From positions 54,222 to 106,307 of the forward strand of contig DIKH01000397.1 in the NCBI GenBank assembly GCA_002424495.1: 52,086 bases of DNA. Direction: 5' to 3'. The notes under the pieces are model-generated. The model was not told the origin of the DNA, searched no databases, and saw only the letters and a list, made by a program, of their open reading frames with translations. The DNA is from Desulfobacteraceae bacterium UBA5623. Lineage in GTDB: Bacteria > Desulfobacterota > DSM-4660 > Desulfatiglandales > Desulfatiglandaceae. Shown here piece after piece: positions 24,381-31,848 of this stretch; position 1 is the first letter of the stretch, and the number at the start of each line of letters is the position of its first letter. The position numbers and the translations under genes are program-made.

Positions 24381-26351
24381 TTATCCTTTTTCGGATGTTT
24401 CAATTTTCAATGCTTTCTCCAAAGCTGTCTTAATTTGGGATTTTCTTGAGGTTAACCTTTTGATGACATCATAAAACCGGGATTTTATCCCTGGTTTTTC
24501 CTTAAATAATCCTGCCATATCATACGCAATTGCTGGCGGAATTGATTCGATTGGGGCCTTTGAAAGTGCATTCACGTAGGATTCAATACTACCGGAAACA
24601 TCTTTGTGAATAATCTTTGCAAACGCATCATATCCGGCCTTTTCATCCGGGTGACGTTTAATATGGGTCTCCAATAAGTCGAGAAATGACACTCTCTCGT
24701 CTTCTTTAAAGGACTGTACCGCTTCGACTGCTTTATTTGCTACCACAGTATTATCAGAGAGAATTTCGGATAATGCCAAACGAACGATCGGGGAAATAAG
24801 AGCTGTACCTGAAAGCGTTGACTCCAATCGATCTCTTGCTATCCAGAAATAGTCCCGCAGATCAACGTCTGATAATCGAGGCTCCATTGCCAGCCAACGT
24901 TTAACAGATTTTGTATCCCATCTCGGCTCTGAAATTTTCACGTTTTCTAATTTTTCAACATCGTCGTCAGCTTCAAGAACAAGGTTTTCCCATTTTTCTA
25001 TCTGTTTTGGGAAGCCGTCCTGGCTTTGCTGCCAATCGAAAAGGGCTTTGAATTCCTTTATATGAGCGTATTCTAAGATCATGAGTTTGACCAGGACATC
25101 ATCCCTGATATTGCTTAAATTCGCGACCCTTGCGAGTTCCTTTCTTAATACAAATGCATTGAGGAATCTTTTGATCTGGCGCGGGTTCCCTTTCAGTCCT
25201 TCCGTAATGAGTGGAGAGGCTTGAGATGAAAAAGTCAGGCTCCTGGATAAATCTTCGGGCAATTTACCAATCGCCTTCTCCACATCAGCATACCCAAAGA
25301 CAGAATATCGGTTTTCTTCTCGTGCCTCCTTGCAACAGGTTACACACTGATCGAAACGACCAGAATCAAGCATTCTTTGACAAAAAAGGAGCGTCATATA
25401 AGTTTCAACTTCAGCAGGTGATAGGCGCGGAAGACGGTATGGAACTTGGATAAGCTTTTCAAGGTAATCAGTAATTAAACTGTCAGCGGTTTCGCTATCT
25501 TCTTGACCTCGCATCTGATCTGGAGTGTAGGTGACAGCGATTGCGTGCCTTACAATCCTGGGATCTGCGCCGATCACAAAAGCCGTTTTATCCACGTTCA
25601 AGAAAAGCTTGATTGCTTCAAGATTCTCAATGATTCTTTCAGGTGAGCATCTATCAAGATCATCGACCAATATAACAAGGCCCTGAATATCACTATCCTT
25701 AAGCATCTGAGAAAACCGATCGCGAAAAGATCGAACATCCAACGGACTTGCTGGTGTTTTGTCCGATTTAATCAGTCCTTCCCAGTTGACCTTATCAGTA
25801 CCAGAGGCTTTCTCACCCTTTGGAGCCTCAGGACTTTCCTCTTGCCCTTCATCACCGCAAATTCCTACAAGGCCCATGGCAGATCTCATTAGGGAAGGAA
25901 CAATCGTTGCACCACCTGAGATATAAGCGGCAATAGCGGGGAGGGCCACTTCTTTAAACCCGAGCCTCGCGGCACGCATCCAATTGACAGACTTCATTAA
26001 AGACACGACCTTGTCTCTGACTTTGGGGCCGAATCGCTGATGTTCACCCAACTGAAGCAGGACAGAGCTGATAATTGCAGATTTCGCATCATCATATCCT
26101 TCGAAAAGCCATCCGTTGAAATAAAGGCAGGCAATCTTTTCATATTTAGCCCTCTCTGCAGGATCAGTGTAACTATTCGGATCTAAATCCGATTCAAGCA
26201 TCTTCATGATGCTTGTTTTCCCACCGCCCCAATCCCCAAAAACTCCAATCGTGATCGGCAATAAATCAGGGTTTGTGACAACTGAGCGAATCAAGTCTGC
26301 ATGCACCCTGAAACCAAGAAGATCGAGGGTTGTCTCATTATCTGACCACAT
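24381..26351 (-). CDS. qatA: QatA, KAP-family P-loop NTPase of the Qat system
   Basis: The 656-residue protein has the KAP NTPase pattern: Walker A GDWGGGKT (residues 39-46), Walker B VILVDDLDRCSPERI (about 228-242) and a hydrophobic insert (about 128-165, AAYISGGATIVPSLMRSAMG) that could dip into the membrane, as in other KAP proteins. It is the first gene of qatABCD; KAP ATPases with QueC-like and TatD partners define this phage-defence system. The ATG at 26351 has AGGA about 9 bp upstream. It starts 63 bp after brxC, the largest intergenic gap between brxA and pglX, where a TATAAT and an inverted repeat suggest a promoter of its own. Confidence 0.92.
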   Translation of the reverse strand: MWSDNETTLDLLGFRVHADLIRSVVTNPDLLPITIGVFGDWGGGKTSIMKMLESDLDPNSYTDPAERAKYEKIACLYFNGWLFEGYDDAKSAIISSVLLQLGEHQRFGPKVRDKVVSLMKSVNWMRAARLGFKEVALPAIAAYISGGATIVPSLMRSAMGLVGICGDEGQEESPEAPKGEKASGTDKVNWEGLIKSDKTPASPLDVRSFRDRFSQMLKDSDIQGLVILVDDLDRCSPERIIENLEAIKLFLNVDKTAFVIGADPRIVRHAIAVTYTPDQMRGQEDSETADSLITDYLEKLIQVPYRLPRLSPAEVETYMTLLFCQRMLDSGRFDQCVTCCKEAREENRYSVFGYADVEKAIGKLPEDLSRSLTFSSQASPLITEGLKGNPRQIKRFLNAFVLRKELARVANLSNIRDDVLVKLMILEYAHIKEFKALFDWQQSQDGFPKQIEKWENLVLEADDDVEKLENVKISEPRWDTKSVKRWLAMEPRLSDVDLRDYFWIARDRLESTLSGTALISPIVRLALSEILSDNTVVANKAVEAVQSFKEDERVSFLDLLETHIKRHPDEKAGYDAFAKIIHKDVSGSIESYVNALSKAPIESIPPAIAYDMAGLFKEKPGIKSRFYDVIKRLTSRKSQIKTALEKALKIETSEKG

Positions 26352-26380
26352 TATTAAGATCCTCTTAATTGCTTACAATA

Positions 26381-26398
26381 ATTATAGGTTTCCTATAA
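26381..26398 (-). promoter_or_regulatory. Possible qat promoter/operator between brxC and qatA
   Basis: On the minus strand a perfect -10 box TATAAT (26386-26381) overlaps a perfect inverted repeat TTATAGG-N3-CCTATAA (26382-26398). Start of transcription would be near 26374 and the ATG is at 26351. No good -35 box is seen at 17 bp, so the promoter would be weak or activator-dependent. The overlap of repeat and -10 suggests control by a repressor. Confidence 0.4.
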
Positions 26399-26414
26399 GC
26401 ATATATTTTCGTCT

Positions 26415-29400
26415 TTATGAAATCACGATTGGACCATCTTCCAGCCTTTCCAGCAATTCCTGTTCAATCCTTTCAATCCAGCTTGTGACGTCCTCTTTTG
26501 TTTTCAAAGTCCCACTGGTCAACCGGACAGTCTGCGTCTTGGGTTCAAGCAGCTTTGCGGCTGCTAAAGCCGCGTTGCTGAATTGTGTCGGCAATGCGTC
26601 AATCTTGGTTTTCCAATTCGTTAAAGGTGTTTCCTCCAGGGTGCGAAGGAGGCTTGAATCATCGCCTATCGATAGGAATGGTATGACAGCGATACCTTCT
26701 GCATCGAGAATATCCTGTTGCTGATCAGAAGTGATTTTTACCCAATTATCGTTTGATTCAAGCGCCGCCACTTCATCATCATAAACGGACTTGAAATCAT
26801 CATAGGCCTTCTTTACAGCCGATCTTAACGCAGTCACAGCTTCCTTGTGAATCGCAGGAACAGGGTCAGTTTTATCAAGAAGGCGTTTTTCATCACGGAC
26901 TGCATTTGCCTGCTGATTAAGATTTTCTGATTCAGGCAGGGTTTTGCTGTGTTTCAATAGACGCTGAAGTGTTTCCCATGCCGGTTTGCGTTTGGCGGCC
27001 AATTCGGCCAAATCAGCCCATTCCTGGGCCTGTTTTGAGAGCGTGTCATGCTGGTTCAAAATCTCGGCGAGTTGTTCGTTTCCGGCTAGTGCTCTCAAAT
27101 TTTCAAGATGGTTGGTTGAGGGACGTTCCGGCATCGGTGGTGCGCCCCCAGCCCGATCTGCAAGGTCTGCTAGGTGAGCGAGAAACTGACCTGCGGCGAT
27201 TGATTCTTCATTGGGTTTACATGGGATTCCTGCACCTTGGAAGAGTTTACGTAATTTGATGCGGCCTCTTGCATCGATGGTTATTGTTTCCACCCGGAAA
27301 TCACTGACTGAGATCTTGGCCTGGTCAAGTTGACCCTGTTTGAGTTGAACGCCTTTGTGAGTGGCCCGAATGTGGCCAGTCGTGAACAGCGTAATCAAAG
27401 CGGCGTCAATTGCATCACGGGGCCAGCCATAAGGGGTGCTCTCAAAGGCATCCCGAACATCTTTGCCTTTCTTCCCGGAACCGATCTCTGAAAGCACGGA
27501 TGAACATACGGCGTGTTTCTCAGGTGCATCATTCCAGTCAATTGCTTGGAGGGCGGCCTCATCTCCATTTTTGGCTCGATTGATAACATTGTGCCAACGG
27601 TCATCATCTGCATCCTGGAAATTCGGAAAAAGCCGGTCCAAGGATATTTCAGCGGCTGAATTCACTTTGTCTTTCAGGGTTAGATCAAAGCGCTCCTGGC
27701 CGCCTCCTTGGATGACTTTGGCAGCGTTGATCACATCCTGAATAATTCTGTTTCTTGTGGTTTCCGCTGAGCCCATACGGGTTGACATGGAATCGCGGGC
27801 TTCCTGGCCTTCCGGTGCCGTGGGTGTTCCTTTGAATTCGATTGTTGTCTTAGCCGCTTCATATTCAACGATTGCCTTTTTGAGGTCGTCGGCACTGGCT
27901 TTGGGAACATATACATAGATGACCGGGCTATCCGTTCCGGCGGCCCGGGCGTCCGCCAGCACAGTGCTTTCATTTTCGCCCCAACCATCGCGTATCCAGA
28001 CAGGAATTTCATTCCCTTTGACTTCAGGCGGTTCAGTGCCAAAATGAATTGAAAGCCTGCGAGCCGCTTTACACTTGCCTTGAAGTAGCTTGATTCCATT
28101 TAAGGAAGTGGAACATGCAGCATTTAACAGAGAAGAACGCTTGCTGGATAGCGCGGTCAGGTCGTTATTCAATTTTGTCTGACGGTTACGGAATTCACGG
28201 TCCCACTCGCTGCTTTCTCTGGTCTGAAGACTGTATTCTTCATCAATCTTGATAAGTTTCCCCTCGTCAACAAGTTTATCGAGAATTTGAGGGATCTCTT
28301 TCCTCAAAACCGCGCCATCATTTGCAAGATCGCTGATAAGAAGATCCGCCAGGGTTTCAGCGGTGGCCCGAACCCCGATATCGGCTACTTCTTCACGTGG
28401 AAGTTTTCGAATCAGGAAAACAAGTCCACAAATCCGTTTGGCAAGTTTGCCGCCCTGAGTGCCATCGTCAAAGTTTCGAATCGTTTCATCGATCTCCCGC
28501 AATAGAACACCGGTTCGCAGGAGATCAGGCTGAAGCTGACCAAAGATGAAGTCAGCCGGCATAACCGTACCGAGGGTTTTTTCGGCCATTTCCTTAACCG
28601 CATCATAAACAATCCGCAACTGGGTCCGGACCTGGCTGGCTGTACCGGGAAGGTCGATAGCACGCAAGACGTGTTCCCAAAAGCGGCGGCGAACGGGTAA
28701 GAGAGGATAGTCATCCACAATTATTGCGCGGTCTTCGCTCCGAGGGCCAATCCGTGTTCCTGAAAGCTGACGGTCTATTTCCCCGGCATAAGAACCGAGC
28801 TTATCTTCAATGGATTTGCGCTTATCGGCTTTTTTAGCAAGGACCACGCGACGGGTTACCGTTTCCACATCCGAATCTGATAGCTCAACAGGAATCGTAA
28901 AACGGTCTCTAAGGCGCTGCAATAAGGGCACGCTACCGGCCAGGGCTGTTTGCCCTGCCCCTATGAGTAAGACCCGGCTATCGAGCTGTTTGCAGATGGC
29001 TTCGGCGATTTCCATAACATCAGTGGACCGTTTCGCACTGTCCCCGATGAACAACTGGATTTCATCCAGCACAATAGTCGTGCATGGGATTTCACCATTT
29101 GTGGAAAGGACTTTGCGGACAATTCGGATGAACTCTTCCGTTGAAATATCTTCCACGACAGGGAACTGGGCACGAAACGCTGCTCGGGCTTGTTTCAGGT
29201 CCGGGGCAAATGCGGGATCAGCCTCCAATATTGCTTTGGCCAGAATGGGACTGACATAAAGATCATGCAGCTCGCTTTGAAAGTCTTTTCCGGCGGATTC
29301 CACCGAGGATTTGACGTTTTCATATATGTTGTTTTTCTGAAGCCAGAGACAGAACTGTGCCTGGGGGAGGGAGCTTGGCAGACCTTTGGAGCGTAAAATG

Positions 29401-29861
29401 ATACTCAACACGGCAAGGCGAACGCTTTCACCGCCTCCGGAAGGCAAGGTCCCTGACGCCGCATGGAGTCCCCCGCATCGTTTACCCAATGTATCCAGTT
29501 CCTTTAAAAGATCACTTACCTCATCCGGCAACTGAGTAAGCCCCCTGGCGGTAGCCCCATCAGATTCAAACTGGGTATCCACCCACAAATGCCTGAACAT
29601 TTTTAGAAGGTGGGATTTGCCGCTTCCAAAAAAACCGCTTACCCATGCGGCAGGCTGAACCGTTGAATCGGCATTCCCCAAATAGGATTCAAGGATTCGG
29701 GTCAGGCCACCCTTATACTGGCCTTCGCAGACAAAGTGCTCCAGCTCATAACGCAGGGTTTCAATCTCTTTCTGGGTTGTCGATTCCGTTACTGCGGCCA
29801 CACCATCGTTAAGCAGCTTTGTGACAGCAGGGTCTCGCTGAAATATCTCACGGTTTTTCAT
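26415..29861 (-). CDS. brxC: BrxC, large P-loop ATPase of BREX type 1
   Basis: The 1148-residue protein has the N-terminal layout of BrxC/PglY: an initial NREIFQRDPAVTKLLNDGVA, then WVSGFFGSGKSHLLKMFRH with Walker A GFFGSGKS at residues 76-83, and a Walker B-like IVLDEIQLFIG (about residue 265). The long C-terminal part is helical and charged with coiled-coil stretches, as usual in this family. BrxC is essential for BREX defence and probably acts as an ATP-dependent platform on DNA. The ATG overlaps the brxB stop by one base (translational coupling). It is the third gene of the operon, and the qat module follows, instead of pglX as in simple BREX loci. Confidence 0.94.
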   Translation of the reverse strand: MKNREIFQRDPAVTKLLNDGVAAVTESTTQKEIETLRYELEHFVCEGQYKGGLTRILESYLGNADSTVQPAAWVSGFFGSGKSHLLKMFRHLWVDTQFESDGATARGLTQLPDEVSDLLKELDTLGKRCGGLHAASGTLPSGGGESVRLAVLSIILRSKGLPSSLPQAQFCLWLQKNNIYENVKSSVESAGKDFQSELHDLYVSPILAKAILEADPAFAPDLKQARAAFRAQFPVVEDISTEEFIRIVRKVLSTNGEIPCTTIVLDEIQLFIGDSAKRSTDVMEIAEAICKQLDSRVLLIGAGQTALAGSVPLLQRLRDRFTIPVELSDSDVETVTRRVVLAKKADKRKSIEDKLGSYAGEIDRQLSGTRIGPRSEDRAIIVDDYPLLPVRRRFWEHVLRAIDLPGTASQVRTQLRIVYDAVKEMAEKTLGTVMPADFIFGQLQPDLLRTGVLLREIDETIRNFDDGTQGGKLAKRICGLVFLIRKLPREEVADIGVRATAETLADLLISDLANDGAVLRKEIPQILDKLVDEGKLIKIDEEYSLQTRESSEWDREFRNRQTKLNNDLTALSSKRSSLLNAACSTSLNGIKLLQGKCKAARRLSIHFGTEPPEVKGNEIPVWIRDGWGENESTVLADARAAGTDSPVIYVYVPKASADDLKKAIVEYEAAKTTIEFKGTPTAPEGQEARDSMSTRMGSAETTRNRIIQDVINAAKVIQGGGQERFDLTLKDKVNSAAEISLDRLFPNFQDADDDRWHNVINRAKNGDEAALQAIDWNDAPEKHAVCSSVLSEIGSGKKGKDVRDAFESTPYGWPRDAIDAALITLFTTGHIRATHKGVQLKQGQLDQAKISVSDFRVETITIDARGRIKLRKLFQGAGIPCKPNEESIAAGQFLAHLADLADRAGGAPPMPERPSTNHLENLRALAGNEQLAEILNQHDTLSKQAQEWADLAELAAKRKPAWETLQRLLKHSKTLPESENLNQQANAVRDEKRLLDKTDPVPAIHKEAVTALRSAVKKAYDDFKSVYDDEVAALESNDNWVKITSDQQQDILDAEGIAVIPFLSIGDDSSLLRTLEETPLTNWKTKIDALPTQFSNAALAAAKLLEPKTQTVRLTSGTLKTKEDVTSWIERIEQELLERLEDGPIVIS

Positions 29862-30421
29862 CAGTCGCTTACCCCGTTATGTAAGGTTATGGGAACGGCC
29901 AAATAATTCCAGCCATCCCGCGCATCGAGGAGCCGATAATTGTTATTGTCAAACTCACCTGGAAAAAAGAGCAACAAACGGCCCCGAATGTCATGGATGA
30001 CTTCCTTCAAAATTAAAGATACCTTGGTGAAACCATATAAACTTGCCACTCCATACACGGCCACCACGCTTTTTGCATCGACATCTGAGTCTGTTAATAC
30101 CTTTCTAAGTTCATGCGATGCAAACTGCAAAAATCCGCTTTGAAGTTTCATTGTCAGATCTTCCGGAGATTCAAAATACAGGTCTCTATATTCTGTGTTG
30201 GCCATCCAGGTGGCGAAGGTCTTTGTAAAATTAAAAGGCTTCCATTTATGCTTGGCATCGATTGTTGCCATTTCAAAAAGCTCAAGCCGGGCACGCAGCT
30301 TACGTTCGTCCTCTTTGGGGTAGACCACAAAGATGGCTTTTTGGTCTCCAGCAAGGTTGCGTTGCCACGGTGCAGAGATATGATTACGATAGCGAGTTGC
30401 CAGATCTTCAATCCGTCCCAT
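29861..30421 (-). CDS. brxB: BrxB, BREX type 1 protein (DUF1788)
   Basis: The 186-residue protein fits BrxB in length, in place between brxA and brxC, and in motifs such as TRYRNHISAPWQRNLAGDQKA (near the start), FVVYPKEDERKLRARLELFE and a C-terminal LLLFFPGEFDNNNYRLLDARDGWNYLA. The C-terminal text with PGEFDNNNYRLLDA is characteristic of DUF1788. BrxB is needed for both methylation and defence in studied type 1 systems but its biochemical role is not settled. Its ATG lies 14 bp inside the end of brxA, so the two are translationally coupled. Long phrases are given only in part. Confidence 0.94.
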   Translation of the reverse strand: MGRIEDLATRYRNHISAPWQRNLAGDQKAIFVVYPKEDERKLRARLELFEMATIDAKHKWKPFNFTKTFATWMANTEYRDLYFESPEDLTMKLQSGFLQFASHELRKVLTDSDVDAKSVVAVYGVASLYGFTKVSLILKEVIHDIRGRLLLFFPGEFDNNNYRLLDARDGWNYLAVPITLHNGVSD

Positions 30422-31238
30422 GTATTAAATGCCTTTCATCTTCGGTAAACAGGCGGGTAAATGAAACCTCCACAACCCCGCCTGCCTGACTCAAGTCCAA
30501 AAATCCTAATCGTTTGGCATCAGTCGCCAGAGAGACCAGTTCCTCCTGGGGTGTATCGAGCACTTTTGCCCAAAGTGTATTGAATAAACCGTTGCCACGA
30601 GCCCCAAGAACATAACCCAAGACAAGGGCGTAGGCTGTGACAATAGGGGTAGGCGTTACTTTCTGACGAATTTTTCGAACACGTCCTTTTAAATGCCCAG
30701 ATTGGGTCCATGAAGATGATGTATTACGCACGACCTTATCTAGAATATTGTCATTTAACCTGTCTTCAAGGCCTTCTATTAGTATCTGGGCCATTTTTTG
30801 ACGTACCAGTTCTTCACCAGTTTTCATTTGAAGCACAGGAGATGTAGTAACCCTAAGAAGAGGGTCCCGAGCTAAAGCAGTTAAGAGAGCAAGAAGCGGG
30901 CGACCATTCTCATCAAACTGCCAAAGTTGGCGCATAACACGAAAAAGAGGGATAGACGGATCAAGTCCATAAAGCTCGCTCAGGCGTTGGCATGTAAGTT
31001 TGCGTGTTGAAACGGTCTGCTTACCTAGACAATTATGATCAACGATGGCTGATACATAGGCTTCACGTGGAGCACCTTGCTCCTGGTCTTCAAACAATAA
31101 AACCAGTTCTTTTAACATGATAGTTCTGCTGGTGTGTGTGCCTTTATCTCCGATTCGAAATCCCGCCTTAATCCAAGGCTGAAAAACTCCTGAATCCTGC
31201 AAAAGAACATTTTCTTTGAGTATTGGATCTTTCTTCAT
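30408..31238 (-). CDS. brxA: BrxA, BREX type 1 protein (DUF1819)
   Basis: The 276-residue protein is the first gene of the BREX operon. It fits BrxA (DUF1819, NusB-like DNA-binding fold) in size, in a helical composition and in segments such as RTIMLKELVLLFEDQ near the start and LRVTTSPVLQMKTGEELVRQ in the middle. BrxA binds DNA in characterised systems. The ATG at 31238 has an RBS (AGAAGG) 5-10 bp upstream, and directly upstream of it come a double-palindrome operator and a sigma-70-type promoter. It overlaps brxB by 14 bp. Confidence 0.93.
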   Translation of the reverse strand: MKKDPILKENVLLQDSGVFQPWIKAGFRIGDKGTHTSRTIMLKELVLLFEDQEQGAPREAYVSAIVDHNCLGKQTVSTRKLTCQRLSELYGLDPSIPLFRVMRQLWQFDENGRPLLALLTALARDPLLRVTTSPVLQMKTGEELVRQKMAQILIEGLEDRLNDNILDKVVRNTSSSWTQSGHLKGRVRKIRQKVTPTPIVTAYALVLGYVLGARGNGLFNTLWAKVLDTPQEELVSLATDAKRLGFLDLSQAGGVVEVSFTRLFTEDERHLIHGTD

Positions 31239-31251
31239 TGCAACCTTCTAG

Positions 31252-31277
31252 TTTTGCCGGCAAGATTGCCGGCAAAA
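31252..31277. promoter_or_regulatory. Double-palindrome operator at the start of the BREX operon
   Basis: TTTTGCCGGCAA (31252-31263) and TTGCCGGCAAAA (31266-31277) form a perfect 12-bp inverted repeat with a 2-bp spacer. Each half also contains the 10-bp palindrome TTGCCGGCAA, so there are two identical sites 14 bp apart. The element begins a few bases after the predicted transcription start and ends 14 bp before the brxA ATG, an ideal place for a repressor. Other BREX operons are controlled by BrxR-type repressors that bind inverted repeats here; no such gene is seen in this locus. Confidence 0.65.
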
Positions 31278-31286
31278 TTTCGTTTT

Positions 31287-31315
31287 AAAATAAAACTGAA
31301 TATAAGATTTGTCAA
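31287..31315 (-). promoter_or_regulatory. Sigma-70-type promoter of the BREX operon
   Basis: On the minus strand a perfect TTGACA (31315-31310) is followed after 17 bp by TATTTT (31292-31287, four of six consensus bases). Transcription would start near 31280, next to the double-palindrome operator and about 42 bp before the brxA ATG. This is the only promoter seen for brxA-brxB-brxC. Confidence 0.6.
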
Positions 31316-31400
31316 GATGCTAAGCAAAATTTCTCAGTTTTATAATTTTCAGCCTCTGGAGGCGATTGATTGAGGATTTCAAGTTGTTTTTCTTTTCATT

Positions 31401-31550
31401 ATGAAGATTGGCGTTGATCTCCTCAGTCAGGAGATCGAAGAGGTTGCAGGTCCAATGGCGACTGACGGAGGGTTTTTCGGAGATGATATATTCGGGAATT
31501 TGCCTCAACTGAACTGGAGGAAACTGACGAAGGTGTTTCTTAGGACCTAA
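31401..31550 (+). pseudogene. Displaced 3' end of a GcvH-like gene
   Basis: An in-frame 49-codon remnant (ATG 31401 to TAA 31550) encodes VAGPMATDGGFFGDDIFGNL followed by PQLNWRKLTKVFLRT, matching the end of the second GcvH-like protein. From 31414 on it is homologous to 10351-10487. No RBS precedes the ATG, and the cysteine and lipoyl-fold regions are missing, so it is very likely a non-functional leftover. It ends FLRT like copy 1, whereas copy 2 ends FLKN, so it may be the original end of the interrupted gene or part of a third paralogue. Confidence 0.8.
31414..31550 (+). repeat. Direct repeat, right copy, bordering the BREX-Qat block
   Basis: This is the partner of 10351-10487, with 125 of 137 bases identical by hand count and an identical 81-bp core at 31446-31526. 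At its outer left edge, and only in this copy, lies a perfect 8-bp inverted repeat GATCTCCT-N5-AGGAGATC (31416-31436). Confidence 0.85.
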
Positions 31551-31848
31551 GTTGAGCGTTTAGCTGTCAGCATATGATTCCATTCTTGGCAAAGATGGCA
31601 TAGGGAGCATCTTCTTAAAATGGGTCATTCCTTCCTGCCTCTGCTTCCTGCCATATTTTTCCTTGACACCCAAGTATTTATTATGGCATCTAATACGCCC
31701 AAAAAGAGGATGTAGGGGAAAGATGCCTCATGTGAGTCAAAATTACCCGCCCGTATTTTCATCCAATGGTTTTGTCGCCATTTCGATCACATAACGGAAC
31801 ATAATTCCTCTTAGAAATTAAATGCCTTATAAGCAGGAGACAATACTT
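31551..31848. promoter_or_regulatory. Upstream region of the hdrA-mvhD-metVF operon
   Basis: No gene is seen in this 298-bp stretch. A TTGACA is present at 31663-31668 without a good -10 box at the right distance. A sigma-54-like element TGGCATCTAATACGC (31684-31698) has the invariant GG and GC 10 bp apart, but the -12 box is weak. One of these probably drives the redox operon; the leader to the ATG at 31849 would be about 140 nt. Confidence 0.35.

Larger units (their letters stand above)
10488..31413. mobile_element. Inserted defence island (BREX type 1 with nested Qat), about 20.9 kb
   Basis: All 13 genes in this block are on the minus strand, while the genes on both sides that appear related to each other (GcvH-like, HdrA/MvhD/Met) are on the plus strand. 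Both borders carry the same GcvH-like 3' end as a direct repeat. The gene content is purely antiviral: brxA-brxB-brxC, qatA-qatB-qatC-qatD, pglX, two AlbA_2 ATPases, pglZ and brxL. No integrase, transposase or tRNA was seen inside or at the edges, so the route of entry (site-specific recombination in trans, or homologous recombination between GcvH-like genes) is open. Confidence 0.7.

Noticed and set aside
10713..31238. Type 2 BREX (Pgl) or DISARM classification
   Set aside because: The set brxA-brxB-brxC-pglX-pglZ-brxL without pglW, brxD or DISARM helicases is that of type 1 BREX.
31401..31550. 49-codon ORF as a real small gene
   Set aside because: It is only the terminal part of a GcvH-like gene, has no RBS, and most of it is a 91% copy of the end of the complete gene at 9561-10487.
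31663..31668. TTGACA as the hdrA operon promoter (also 41092-41097 before the small gene)
   Set aside because: No matching -10 box at 16-18 bp in either case; left as an uncertain element only.
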